From: JACCXG01 sp963785755
GTDB taxonomy: Bacteria; Acidobacteriota; Vicinamibacteria; Vicinamibacterales; 2-12-FULL-66-21
DNA: 64,000 nt
NCBI GenBank assembly: GCA_963785755.1
Contig: CAWAXG010000047.1
Coordinates: 79,031 to 143,030, forward strand
Direction of reading: 5' to 3'
Shown here: positions 54,162-63,643 of the stretch, one piece after another
Layout of the letters: the number at the start of each line of letters is the position of its first letter
How positions within the stretch are numbered: position 1 is the stretch's first letter
Program-made: the position numbers and the translations under genes
The notes under the pieces: generated by a model
The model's input: the letters and a program-made list of their open reading frames with translations, nothing else
Database searches by the model: none
Told to the model about the DNA's origin: nothing

Positions 54162-54866
54162 TCATTCTCGTCGGCGGCGGTCAAACAGGAACAACGGATA
54201 CGGTTCGACTGTCTCAGGCGCGTCGCTTCGCCGCAACTCGCTCTCCGCCGCTTCGACCGCCGTCCGGATCCGTTGCGCCGCGTCGTGGGCTGACACACGA
54301 GGACCGCGCGCCCGGTTCCGCCAGTCGTGTTCCCGCAGGGTCCACAGCGACTCGGGATCGCGCGGAATGCCCTGTGGTGACGACCCCGCGAGCGTCGTCT
54401 CGAACCGCGCACCGAGTTTTTGCACGGCGGCGTGTGCGCGCCGATTGCGCAGAGCGATGCGCGCTTCGAGACGCTCGACGTGCATGGTCGTGAACGCAAA
54501 CTCCACGAGCGCGTTGGCCGCGTCGGAAAACACACCCGTGGACCAGAAATGAGTACTCAGCACAAATCCCCATTCGGCGTCTGACAACCTCGGCTCCAGA
54601 CGGACCTGGAGGATGCCGACCGCTGCCGTCATGCCATCAGGAACGATTCCGAAGCAGACGCCATGGCCTTGCGCGCGTTGCTGGTGTGACCACTCGACAA
54701 ATCCCGCAAACTTGGCGAGCGTCGGGGGCGGAGGAGCCATGTACGTAGTCACCGCAGGATCCGAGAACAAGGTGAACAGCGCATAAACGTCGGATGCGGC
54801 GACCTCGCGGAGCGTCGTCAGGTGGCCACGCAGGGGTGGCACTCGGTCTGTCCATCCGTCGAGCAT
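54162..54866 (-). CDS. GNAT-family N-acetyltransferase (RimJ/RimL type)
   Basis: 234 residues. The GNAT fold typical of ribosomal-protein acetyltransferases is visible: LREVAASDVYALFTLFSDPA near the start, AVGILQVRLEPRLSDAEWGF, and the acetyl-CoA-binding part VFSDAANALVEFAFTTMHVE followed by RLEARIALRNRRAHAAVQKL. It probably acetylates a small molecule or the N-terminus of a protein. The basic C-terminal 60 residues are unusual and may contain a regulatory extension. Confidence 0.85.
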   Translation of the reverse strand: MLDGWTDRVPPLRGHLTTLREVAASDVYALFTLFSDPAVTTYMAPPPPTLAKFAGFVEWSHQQRAQGHGVCFGIVPDGMTAAVGILQVRLEPRLSDAEWGFVLSTHFWSTGVFSDAANALVEFAFTTMHVERLEARIALRNRRAHAAVQKLGARFETTLAGSSPQGIPRDPESLWTLREHDWRNRARGPRVSAHDAAQRIRTAVEAAESELRRSDAPETVEPYPLFLFDRRRRE

Positions 54867-54961
54867 CGAGTATCCGATATTAGCGGACTGCCATCACACC
54901 GCACAGATCAACTAGTTGCGGAAATCGTCCCCACAGTGTTGCTGATGGAACGGAACGTTTC

Positions 54962-55567
54962 GGTCCCAGACACGCACCCAGCCTGGTCGAAGTGTTGGAG
55001 GGCAAGAACCAGGACGATGGCGCGGTGTTCATCGAATCGGAGCCAGGCTCGAGGATGAAGTATTCCGGCGGCGGCTACGTGATCGCGCAAATGATCATCG
55101 AAGATGTCAGCGGTGAGCCGTTCGCCACCTTCATGGAACGCGAGGTGGCTAAGCCGCTGCATCTCTCGAGTCTGGGATGGGTCTGGACCCCCCAGCTGGA
55201 ACGCCGCGCACCGACACCGTACGATCACGACGAGAAACCCGTCGGCTATCGCCAATTGGCCAGTCAGGCCATCGGCAGCGAGATTTGTACTGTGCCTGAC
55301 TTTGCTCGATTCGTGGCCGCGACTGTCTCAGGCCCGGGCGGCGAACCTCCTGGCAGAGGGGTCCTCAAACGAGAGACCATTTCAACCCTGCTCGAAACGT
55401 TCAAGAGCGAAAAGTTCCTCGGTCATGCCGGTGCGAATCCTGGCTGGTATGCCCTTTTTCGGCTCAGCATTGAGCGGCGAGAAGGGTTTGTCATCGCGAA
55501 CAACTCCTCCCGTGGAGCGGCGGTCAACAAATCCGTCGGCGACCTGTGGTCAAAGGCATGTCGGTGA
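54962..55567 (+). pseudogene. C-terminal part of a beta-lactamase-family serine hydrolase
   Basis: The frame PSLVEVLEGKNQDDGAVFI, then EPGSRMKYSGGGYVIAQ, VSGEPFATFMEREVAKPLHL and HAGANPGWYALFRLSIERRE matches the second half of class C-like beta-lactamase/penicillin-binding serine hydrolases. The catalytic S-x-x-K of the first half is absent, and no homologous sequence is seen before 54962. The protein therefore cannot be active as it stands; it is a 5'-truncated gene. Confidence 0.8.
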
Positions 55568-55709
55568 CACGGACACCGGTCGAAAACAGCAATAGCGAGC
55601 AGGAGTCGCAGCTGCGTTGACCCGCTTGCGGCGCTCGGTACGGAGACACATCGCATGAATGTGCCAGTCCCAAACGCTACGAATGCCGGGCGCGTGAGCC
55701 GGTAGCATT

Positions 55710-56963
55710 TCAAAAGGGACCGACGAGATTCCCGGCCTCATCCCACCGCACGTCGATCTCACCCTCCAGTTCGACCTGCGACTGTCCGTCGATCCGGGCG
55801 CGCAGATTGGGGCTGATCGCCAATCGATCGAGCTCGAGCGTGTTCCGGATCCAGCCGAACGTCACGTCCGCGGGATCGAGCTTTCCTGCCGTTGCCGCGA
55901 CCCAGCGCAGGCACTCGCGATCGCTGGCAAAGTGCGTGGGGACGCGGATGCGCGCCGGCACGCTCGCGCTGAGCGCGTTGACCCGCGTCGGCTCCCAATC
56001 GATCTGCCGCACCAGCCGATCGGTGGTGACGTCTCCCATCCCGATTCCCATCGCATTGCCATGGGTCTTTGCGGCGAGCTCGCGGACGAAGATCCGCCCG
56101 ATGGACGGCAGGCCGGGCCACGGGTTGTATTCGTTGGCGGGTCCCCGATTGACGACTTTCGCGTCCATGCCCGTGCCGCTGATGTTCTTGCCCATCTCGT
56201 CGACGATGAGGACGTCGAGATCGCACGGCAGCCTGGGCATCCAGGATTTGGCCAGGGCCAGATTCTCTTCATCGCGCTGTTCCATGCAGCCGGCCGGAAC
56301 GGCATCGAGCTTCGCGGTGTTGTGGTGCGCATCTTCGACGATGGCCAGGCCGCCGATCATCTTTCCCGACTGCAGCACGTGCCGGCCCGCCGTGCGGATG
56401 ATGTGCTCGAGGCCGAGCCGCTGCGCGTGCGTGTGGTACTTCTGCGCGCCCGCGAACTTCCCCAGGCCGATCGCCATCATCTTCATCAGGCCGCTTTCGA
56501 TGCCGCCGCTGAATGTCGTATGCCACTTCACGCGCGCCACGATCATCACGCCATCGGCCGCATGCGCTTCGGCATCCATGAAGACTTCGATCCCATCGTC
56601 GGTTCTGCCGAGCGATACGACGCCGGCGCGACTGACGATGGGACAGCCCATCGACGCTTCGGTAATCCCGAAATGCGCGAGGACCTCCGCCTGTCCCTCC
56701 GGAGTCGCCGCCCCATGACTGCCCATCGCCGGAAAGACAAATGGCGACATCCCGCGCGCGCGCCAGTACTGCACGACGCTCTCGACGATCGTCGCGATAT
56801 TGGCGATGCCGCGGCTCCCGACGCCGATGGCCACGCGAGCGCCCGGCCGAAGCCGCGCCGCGAGCTCGCTGTGCTCCAGCTGTTGGCGTGCCTCGCCAGC
56901 GACATCGCCAAGGCGCAGGTCGGGGAAGTTCTGGCGAGCGATGAGCAGGCGGGATGGCAGCAT
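55710..56963 (-). CDS. LarA-like nickel-pincer racemase family protein (DUF2088)
   Basis: 417 residues. The N-terminal half contains GVGSRGIANIATIVESVVQY, FVFPAMGSHGAATPEGQ and KWHTTFSGGIESGLMKMMAI, and the C-terminal half LIVDEMGKNISGTGMDAKVV. This matches the LarA/DUF2088 family of lactate racemase and other 2-hydroxy acid racemases and epimerases. Lactate racemase proper uses a nickel-pincer cofactor made by LarBCE; none of those genes is nearby, so the exact substrate is unknown. The gene stands alone. Confidence 0.8.
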   Translation of the reverse strand: MLPSRLLIARQNFPDLRLGDVAGEARQQLEHSELAARLRPGARVAIGVGSRGIANIATIVESVVQYWRARGMSPFVFPAMGSHGAATPEGQAEVLAHFGITEASMGCPIVSRAGVVSLGRTDDGIEVFMDAEAHAADGVMIVARVKWHTTFSGGIESGLMKMMAIGLGKFAGAQKYHTHAQRLGLEHIIRTAGRHVLQSGKMIGGLAIVEDAHHNTAKLDAVPAGCMEQRDEENLALAKSWMPRLPCDLDVLIVDEMGKNISGTGMDAKVVNRGPANEYNPWPGLPSIGRIFVRELAAKTHGNAMGIGMGDVTTDRLVRQIDWEPTRVNALSASVPARIRVPTHFASDRECLRWVAATAGKLDPADVTFGWIRNTLELDRLAISPNLRARIDGQSQVELEGEIDVRWDEAGNLVGPF

Positions 56964-57036
56964 CAGGCTTCTTGTGTGAGACGCGACAGCCGCTCGAGAT
57001 CTTAGCGCGGCCGGGGATCGCCTGAGTTCTGATTAG

Positions 57037-57356
57037 CGGGTCAGACGCGCCGAAGCCGCATCGCCCCCGCGGCGCCGTGACGGGCGAGCCTCCGAGGTGA
57101 AGAACACGAGACGCGGATGTGCGCGGATCTCCAGCGGTCGTGCACGCCGGCTGCAAGCCGGCGTGTCGTGAACGGGAACCCGGAACACGCACAAGCCGGC
57201 GGAGAAAGGCAGGCCGGTTTGTGCGTGTTCCGGATTCCCGTTCACACCCGCGCTACGCGCGGGCACGACCGCTCGCCGACCGCAGATGGGCGCGCTCGCC
57301 CGCGTCGCACGATCCGCGGAGATCCGCGTCGATCCGCGATTCGTGCCTGCCAGCGG
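57037..57356. repeat. Dispersed palindromic element A, copy 2 with a hairpin insertion
   Basis: The flanks match 33926-34135 closely (GGTCAGACGCGCCGAAGCCG at the left, CCGCGTCGCACGATCCGCGG near the right). The copy is split after AGCGGTCGTGCA (57144) by about 110 extra bases ending near 57255, after which GCGCGGGCACGACCGCTC resumes. The insertion falls in the loop of the small hairpin of element A. It is non-coding. Confidence 0.85.
57168..57245. repeat. Large hairpin inserted in element A
   Basis: A 32-bp stem with two mismatches (left arm from GTGAACGGGAACCCGG, right arm ending CCGGATTCCCGTTCAC) surrounds a short loop near 57200-57213. A second smaller palindrome, GCCGGCTGCAAGCCGGC, lies just before it near 57146. 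The structure resembles a REP/BIME unit or a miniature inverted-repeat element. Confidence 0.85.
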
Positions 57357-57442
57357 TACGCCACGACTGGCGTCAGGACGGCTGGCCCTGCCAGGCGTTC
57401 GGCTGCCTCATGCTGAACCGGTTAGGATCCCTGGAGCCACGC

Positions 57443-57919
57443 ATGTACAAACGACGCACACAGGGCGCGAAGCGCGACCCGATCAAGCAATGGGCACTCC
57501 CTGACCGGGTTTTCTTTGCCGCCGGCGCGTGCCACATGCTGGCGTACGCGTTTCTCGACGTCTATCCGGACAGCGGCTTCGAATCCATGTGGATTCGGCC
57601 GCATCCCGGCCACACCGGCAACCACATCGTGCTGCTTCGGAACGAGCTCGTCTTCGACTATCACGGGTTCTCGAACTGGCCTCGATACTGGGCGCACACG
57701 ACGCGCCGCGCCAACCAGTGGTGGCCCGGATGGTCAGCCGATGTCGTGAGCATCCGTAAGCTTGCGCTGGTGTCCCGCCTCCACGCCCGCACGTACGAGG
57801 GCCTCTGGATGAAGGAGCCGCAGGAATACCTCGCGGATCCGCTTGCCCGGGCGCGTCGCTACATCCAGAAATTCCCGGCGCCGACGATGGCCCCAAGAAT
57901 CGGGCTGACAGAAATCTGA
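57443..57919 (+). CDS. Conserved-looking hypothetical protein, 158 aa
   Basis: The ATG at 57443 begins MYKRRTQGAKRDPIKQWALP, continuing DRVFFAAGACHMLAYAFLDV, WIRPHPGHTGNHIVLLRN, VFDYHGFSNWPRYWAHTTRR and EGLWMKEPQEYLADPLARAR. The composition (many aromatic, His and Asp residues) suggests an enzyme-like fold. The sequence is open for about 100 codons upstream, but that part is element A and not protein-like. Family not recognised. Confidence 0.6.
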   Translation: MYKRRTQGAKRDPIKQWALPDRVFFAAGACHMLAYAFLDVYPDSGFESMWIRPHPGHTGNHIVLLRNELVFDYHGFSNWPRYWAHTTRRANQWWPGWSADVVSIRKLALVSRLHARTYEGLWMKEPQEYLADPLARARRYIQKFPAPTMAPRIGLTEI

Positions 57920-57967
57920 CACTTCTCTGACGGCCGTCGGCCTCGCGGCCCTTAACATACAGGCACC

Positions 57968-59845
57968 GTGTCAAACCCGACCCGCTCACTGCTCGCGGCG
58001 CTCGTGTCGACGACCGTCGTCGTCACCGCGGCGCTGGGGTGGGCGGGATGGCGGCTGCTCGATCAGCAGCGCGCGATCGACGAACAGCGCGCGCGCGACC
58101 AGGCCGAGAGCGTCGCGGACGCCGTCGCCGCCGGCATCCGCGAAAAGCTGGCGGAAGCCGGCGAGCGCCTGAGCGGCTGGGTCTCCAATCCTTCTTCGGC
58201 CGTCCCCGCGATCGACGGCGCGGTCGTCGTCGGGACGCGGCCCGATGGCATCGAAGTGAACCCTGCCGGCGGACTCCCCTTCGTCCCGATCACCAGTGAG
58301 GCGTCCCGCGTCACCGACAGATTCGCGGCGCTGGAAGCGATCGAATTCGGCGGTGACCCTGCGCGTGCCGTTGTGGGATATCGAACGCTGGCCGACGATC
58401 GCGACCCACGCGTGCGGGCGGGCGCGCTGGTGCGGCTGGGGCGCGTGCAGCGCAAGATACGGGACTTCGCCGGCGCGCTGGCCACCTATCAGCGACTCGC
58501 CGAGCTCGGCGCCGTGCGCACCGACGATCTGCCGGCCGAGCTCGCGGGGCTCACCGGTCAGCGCTCCACCTACACCGCCATGGCCGATCACGACCGGGCG
58601 AACGACGTCGGGCGGCTGATGCTGCGCGGACTCGATGCCGGACGATGGCTGATCGGGCGTGGCCCGGCGGAGCTCTACCGCGAGCCGTTCACGGAATCAC
58701 GGCCGGAATCGTGGACGCTCGCCACTGCGCTCAGCGACGTCTGGCGCGACACGGACGGCCGCCTGCCGGCGCGGGGCCAGCGCGTGTCCGGCCGCTCTCA
58801 CCCGACGGCGTCGAGTGTGCTCGTGGTATGGCGATCGAACGGCCCGGTGAGCGCGGCTCTGGTGGCGCCTGCCGATCGGTTTTTCGAGGTGCCGGCGGCG
58901 GCGCCCGCGTCGTGGCAACTGATCGATCCCGAAGGACGGGTCATCAGCGGAGACGCCACTGCCCCGCCGCGATCGCTCGTCCGCATCATCGGCAACTCGG
59001 ACTACCCGTGGACGCTGCACACGTGGATGGACCCGGCGACCCCGGCAGGCGCCCGGAGCGGCCGCACGATCCTGCTCGCGATGATGGGAGCGATGCTCGT
59101 ATTCGTGTGGGGCGCGTCGTACTTCATGGCGCGAGCAATCCGCCGCGAAGCCGCGGTGGCGCGACTGCAGTCGGATTTCGTGGCTGCCGTCTCCCACGAA
59201 TTCCGCTCACCGCTCACAGCCGTCCGCCAGATGGCGGAGATGCTCGATGCCGATCGCGTGCCGACCGACGGGCGCCGTCGCCAGTACTACAAACTGCTGG
59301 CCGCCGAGGCCGCGCGGCTGCAGCGGCTGGTCGAGACGCTGCTCAACTTCGGCAGGATGGAAGCGGGCGCCGCGCGCTACCGCTTCGTCGATCTCGACGC
59401 CGCGGCCCTGGTGCGTGAAGTCGTCGATGACATCCAGCCGGCAGCGCACGAATCCGGAAAAGCGATCGACATCGATGGCCCTGCCGTCGACATCAGGGTC
59501 CGGGCCGATCAGAGCGCACTCTCGGTAGCGCTCAGGAACCTCATCGACAACGCGATCAAATACTCTCCCGGCGAACCGACCGTCTGGGTCCGGTGGCGCA
59601 AGGACCAGGATTACGCGGCGATCTGCGTCGTCGATCGCGGAGTCGGCATTCCGCAATCCGAGCAGCAGAGCATCTTCGGCAAATTCGTGCGCGGACGCGC
59701 CGCGCTCGAGACGAATATCAGGGGCACCGGTATCGGACTCGCCATCGTGCAGCAGATCGTGGCCGCACACGGCGGCGAGATCCGTGTGGAGAGCGAACCC
59801 GGGCGCGGCAGCACGTTCACGCTGCTGCTGCCGGCCGCGAACTGA
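57968..59845 (+). CDS. Membrane sensor histidine kinase
   Basis: 625 residues from a GTG. Two membrane helices (about 9-25 and 363-380; TILLAMMGAMLVFVWGASYF) enclose a large periplasmic sensor of about 340 residues that includes a TPR-like stretch (RAGALVRLGRVQRKIRDFAG). HisKA follows with FVAAVSHEFRSPLTAVRQMA (His410), then a HATPase with LRNLIDNAIKYSPG, DRGVGI and GTGIGLAIVQQ. No HAMP domain is evident between the second helix and HisKA. It pairs with the response regulator that starts one base after its stop. Confidence 0.92.
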   Translation: MSNPTRSLLAALVSTTVVVTAALGWAGWRLLDQQRAIDEQRARDQAESVADAVAAGIREKLAEAGERLSGWVSNPSSAVPAIDGAVVVGTRPDGIEVNPAGGLPFVPITSEASRVTDRFAALEAIEFGGDPARAVVGYRTLADDRDPRVRAGALVRLGRVQRKIRDFAGALATYQRLAELGAVRTDDLPAELAGLTGQRSTYTAMADHDRANDVGRLMLRGLDAGRWLIGRGPAELYREPFTESRPESWTLATALSDVWRDTDGRLPARGQRVSGRSHPTASSVLVVWRSNGPVSAALVAPADRFFEVPAAAPASWQLIDPEGRVISGDATAPPRSLVRIIGNSDYPWTLHTWMDPATPAGARSGRTILLAMMGAMLVFVWGASYFMARAIRREAAVARLQSDFVAAVSHEFRSPLTAVRQMAEMLDADRVPTDGRRRQYYKLLAAEAARLQRLVETLLNFGRMEAGAARYRFVDLDAAALVREVVDDIQPAAHESGKAIDIDGPAVDIRVRADQSALSVALRNLIDNAIKYSPGEPTVWVRWRKDQDYAAICVVDRGVGIPQSEQQSIFGKFVRGRAALETNIRGTGIGLAIVQQIVAAHGGEIRVESEPGRGSTFTLLLPAAN

Positions 59846-59846
59846 C

Positions 59847-60536
59847 ATGCCGATCGCATCCGCGCACATCCTCATCGTCGAAGACGAGCCCGCCATCGCC
59901 CTCGCGCTCGAAGACGATCTCACGCTCGAGGGCTACCAGGTGACGGTGGTGAACGACGGCATCGAGGCGCTCAAGCGTGCCCGGGCGGAAGCGTTCGACG
60001 CGATTCTGCTCGACGTCATGCTGCCGGGCAAGGACGGCTTCGAGGTCTGCCGCGAGCTGCGGCGCGGCCGTGTCCGAACGCCCATCCTGATGCTCACGGC
60101 CCGTGCGCAGGAGGCCGAGAAGGTTCTCGGCCTCGAGGCGGGTGCGGACGACTACGTGACCAAGCCGTTCGGCATTCGCGAGCTGCGAGCGCGCGTTGCG
60201 GCGCTGCTGCGCCGGAGCCAGCCCGAAGCGGTGTCGACGATGGTCAGGATTGGCGAAGCGGAAGTGGACCTCGATCGCGCGGAGATCAGGCGCGGCGGCG
60301 AGACGATGCCGCTCACACCGTTGGAGTTTCGGCTCCTCCAGGCATTCATCCGCGCGCGCGGCCGGATCCTGACGCGGACGCAATTGATCGCCGAAGCCTG
60401 GGGGCCGAACACATTCGTGACGGATCGCGTCGTCGACAATCACATCGGAAGCCTGCGCAAGAAGCTCGAGCCCGATGTCAACGAGCCGCGATACCTCCAG
60501 AACGTGCGCGGGATCGGCTACCGCCTCGAACCATGA
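59847..60536 (+). CDS. OmpR-family response regulator
   Basis: 229 residues. A receiver domain (HILIVEDEPAIALALEDDL, AILLDVMLPGKDGFEVC with the phosphoacceptor Asp, and DDYVTKPFGIREL with the conserved lysine) is followed by a winged-helix DNA-binding domain (PLTPLEFRLLQAFIRARGRI, then VDNHIGSLRKKLEP and NVRGIGYRL). One base separates its ATG from the stop of the cognate kinase. Targets are unknown. The next gene on the same strand lies about 120 bases downstream. Confidence 0.95.
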   Translation: MPIASAHILIVEDEPAIALALEDDLTLEGYQVTVVNDGIEALKRARAEAFDAILLDVMLPGKDGFEVCRELRRGRVRTPILMLTARAQEAEKVLGLEAGADDYVTKPFGIRELRARVAALLRRSQPEAVSTMVRIGEAEVDLDRAEIRRGGETMPLTPLEFRLLQAFIRARGRILTRTQLIAEAWGPNTFVTDRVVDNHIGSLRKKLEPDVNEPRYLQNVRGIGYRLEP

Positions 60537-60657
60537 CGCCTGACGAAAACCTGACGATGACCGGGATGGTCTCCACACAGTCCGTCGATAGTCTGCGTGC
60601 ACACCCTTCGAGCGCTCAGGGTTGTCCCGGGGCAAGTCGAAGGCGAGGAGTGACGCC

Positions 60658-62741
60658 ATGAATCGAATGTTTGTCATCTTCGTCGCGGTCGTGCTGGCGG
60701 CCGGCATGCAGACGACACGGGCACAGCAGAACACCGCGGACGCCGAGAAGCTGCTGGCGCGGGCGCAGCACAAAGTGACGTTCGACGGCGACCTGAAGGG
60801 CGCCATCGAGGAGCTCAAGAAGGCAGTCGCCGCCGCCGGCGGCAATCGGGCGCTCGCGGCGCAGGCGCTCCTGCTCATGGCGGAATGCCATCAGAAGCTT
60901 GGCGAGGCGGAAGCGCAGGCGATCTACGAGCGTCTGGTGCGTGACTACGCGGACCAGAAAGACACCCTCGTCGTGGCCAGCGCGCGCCTCTCGTCGCCAA
61001 AGTCGGTGGCGCGCGTCAAGGGCGATCGGTCGGTCTGGGCGGGCCGGGATGCTGACGGATTCGGCACGATCTCACCGGATGGCCGATTTCTGACCTACAC
61101 CGACTGGCACGAATGAGGCAAGCCTCGCGTTGCGCGACCTGACGACAGGCACGAATCACCGCCTGACAACCGTGGGATCCACACAATTCTCGGTGATCTC
61201 CAAAGACGGCAAGCTGGTCGCCTACGAGTGGATGGACTACAAGGCACCGGCGGCCGCGAGACGCTACGAACTTCGTGTCGCCAGGTTGCATGCCACGAGC
61301 ATCTCGGAATCGCGGCAGCTCTTCCAGAACGACGACGTCAATGGATGCCGCTCCGTACGATTGGTCGCCCGACGGCAAATGGATCGCGGTCGCCATCAGC
61401 CGTAAGGACCTCACCGGTCAAATCGGGCTGATCGGAGCCCAGGACGGCTCGCTGCGCGTGCTCAAGTCGCTCGACTGGAAGCAACCAACGAAGATTTTCT
61501 TCTCTCCGGATGGCAGATACATCGCCTATGACCTCATGGTCACCGACAGCAGCGAAGAGCGGCACGTGTTCGTGATGGCCGTCGACGGCAGTCGCGAAGC
61601 GACTGTCGTTGCCCATCCGAGTCAAAACGTGATCATGGGCTGGTCGCCCGACGCGAAGCATGTGTTGTTCTCCAGCGACCGCAGTGGATCTGTCGGGCTT
61701 TGGGCCGTGGCGGTCGAGGATGGCAAACCCGCAGGAACACAGACCCTGGTCAAACCTGACGTCTCGTCGTCATGGTCGCTGGGATTGACGGCCGCCGGGA
61801 CGATGTACGTGTGGAAGTATGCGAGCCCGATTTACGTCCAGACGTCTTCGGTTGATCTCGAGGGCGGCAAGTTGACCGCCGGTCCGGCAAGCTTTCAACG
61901 TTTTATCGGGTCGAGGGGACGTCCCGATTGGTCTGCTGACGGCAGGGACCTCGCCTATCAGTCCTGCAATCCTTTGGGTGCCGGGCCGTGCGCACTGTGG
62001 ATCCGATCAATGGAGACCGGACAGCTCCGCGAGGTCAAATTGAAGCTCGGCTACTTCTTGTTTGCTCGGTGGTCGCCCGATGGGAGGGAGCTCCTTACAA
62101 TCGGAACCGACCTCAGAGGCCGCAACAACGGCCTCTATCGCATCGATGTCCATAGCGGAGAGGCCACGCTCATCGTCGGGCACGGGCCACACCCGATCAA
62201 TTCGCCGCACTGGGGAGCCGACTCAAAACATGTGTTCTATCGGCGCGATGCAGCGGTCATCGAGCGAGATCTTGTAACGGGCCTGGAACGTGAGGTGGTG
62301 CGGATCCCGACCGGCCTCGGCCAGATCGCATTATCACCGGATGGGAGGTATCTGGCCTATCAGAGCAGACAGTCGGGTGCCCAGGGCCTTTTCGTGATGC
62401 CGCTCGCGGGCGGCGCCCCGCGCCCGCTGCTCCAGGTCAGCTCGCCGGAGCGGCTGATGAACAGGTTCGACTGGACGGCCGATGGTCGCGCACTTGTCGT
62501 TGCCAAGGAAATCGACGGGGCCGGCCGCAGGGAACTGTGGATCGTCGACATCAACGGCGAGAAGCCACGCAAGCTCGACATCAACGTCGAGAACTGGATG
62601 ATGGAAGACGGCTTCCGATTCGACCGCGCCGGCAAGCAGGTCGCATTCGTCGCGTCGGCCGGACAGCCAGGCCTGGAAATCCGGGCGCTCGAGAATTTCC
62701 TTCCCGCCGCGGCGGCGGCCACGCAGGGCGCGAAGAAATAA
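60658..62741 (+). CDS. Exported TPR/PD40 propeller (TolB-like) protein, two frameshifts
   Basis: The first frame (60658-61116) starts after GAGGAG and has a signal peptide (FVIFVAVVLAAGMQTTRAQQ) and TPR-like helices (NTADAEKLLARAQHKVTFDG, GAIEELKKAVAAAGGN). The propeller then begins (DGFGTISPDGRFLTYTDW). Near 61110 the frame shifts into LALRDLTTGTNHRLTTVG, and near 61345 into APYDWSPDGKWIAVA, continuing to 62741 as repeated PD40 blades (FFSPDGRYIAYDLM, GWSPDAKHVLFSSDRSG, RWSPDGRELLTIG, ALSPDGRYLAYQS). These blades resemble the C-terminal domain of the kinase at 4136. It is free-standing here, without a kinase. Full length is about 694 residues. Confidence 0.82.
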
Positions 62742-62790
62742 CCACGCATCAAGTCACTCCCCCCTCTAACGTTCCCCCCCGTGGACGGAG

Positions 62791-63447
62791 TCAGGGGGAT
62801 AACCGCGCGGACCCCGGTTTGTCGTCGGCGCGCACCGCACGGACGATGAACCGTTGGGGGGCGGAGCCGACGAAGTAGAAGGGATAGCAGGTGACCAGCG
62901 TCAGCGCCCGTGTCGGCGTCGGGTCCAGCACCGAAACGTCCTCCGGATAGACGAGCCAGGTTCGCTCAATGCGATACACGTCTTTTCCATTGAGCGTTTC
63001 GAGCTCGATGACGTCACCAGGATTGACGTCCTTCAACCCGCGGAAGAAGCCGTCGCGGTGTCCCGCGATGCCAGCATTCCCGTCGGTTCCGGGAAGTGCG
63101 GTGTCCGCGATGTGACCGACGCCCCGGTCGAGGGTGTGGTCGTCGGTGCCCGGCAACACCGAGACCTCGAGTCGAATCTTCGGGATTCGCAGGACCGCGA
63201 GCGGTGGGGGGCCGCCTTCGCTCAGCGCCTTGCGCCAGGCGCTGATCCGTTCCTGAGACCACAGTGCCTGATCCGGCGTACCAGCCTGCGCCGCCAGAAC
63301 CTGGAGCGCCGCGAAACGCCCCAGATCGTTTCGCGTCCAGTTGGCAACGCGGACGTGGAACCCGCCCCAGAACCCCAGAATAACAACGCCGACGACCCAG
63401 CTCGTTCTCTCGGCCAGCAATAGAAGCCGGTGACGTGGTGCGTGCAT
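62791..63447 (-). CDS. Sortase (class D-like)
   Basis: 218 residues from the ATG at 63447. One N-terminal membrane helix (SWVVGVVILGFWGGFHV) is followed by the sortase barrel with all catalytic residues: His130 in GIAGHRDGFFRG, Cys187 in LTLVTCYPF and Arg199 in APQRFIVRA. The start of the domain has the typical LAVLRIPKIRLEVSVLPG. Sortases cut an LPxTG-like signal and attach the protein to another amine. In Gram-negative bacteria they are less common, and their substrates are often encoded nearby; no LPxTG-type signal was noticed in this window. Confidence 0.9.
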   Translation of the reverse strand: MHAPRHRLLLLAERTSWVVGVVILGFWGGFHVRVANWTRNDLGRFAALQVLAAQAGTPDQALWSQERISAWRKALSEGGPPPLAVLRIPKIRLEVSVLPGTDDHTLDRGVGHIADTALPGTDGNAGIAGHRDGFFRGLKDVNPGDVIELETLNGKDVYRIERTWLVYPEDVSVLDPTPTRALTLVTCYPFYFVGSAPQRFIVRAVRADDKPGSARLSP

Positions 63448-63599
63448 CAATCGATAACCTTGCCGAAGTGTCGATCAGGGTTCAACGGCACATGCCGCAA
63501 TCACGTCCGGCTGAGCCGTCCGCCACTGCAGACCGCGTGCCTTTTCAAGGGAAAGGGACAAAGGGGAGAAAGAGAGGCTGCGTCTGAAATCACGACGGT

Positions 63600-63627
63600 C
63601 CGGGGCGATCACGGCGGATCGCCCCGG
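63600..63627 (-). terminator. Hairpin after the partial gene at the right edge
   Basis: CCGGGGCGATC and GATCGCCCCGG form a perfect 11-bp stem with a six-base loop, 16 bases beyond the stop of the minus-strand gene at 63644. It lies between that gene and the sortase gene downstream. No long T-run follows. Confidence 0.65.
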
Positions 63628-63643
63628 TGGTAAAACCACGAAC

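Noticed and set aside
61228..61431. Separate small gene in the TPR/PD40 region
   Set aside because: It is an alternative frame of the broken propeller gene and carries no independent signal.
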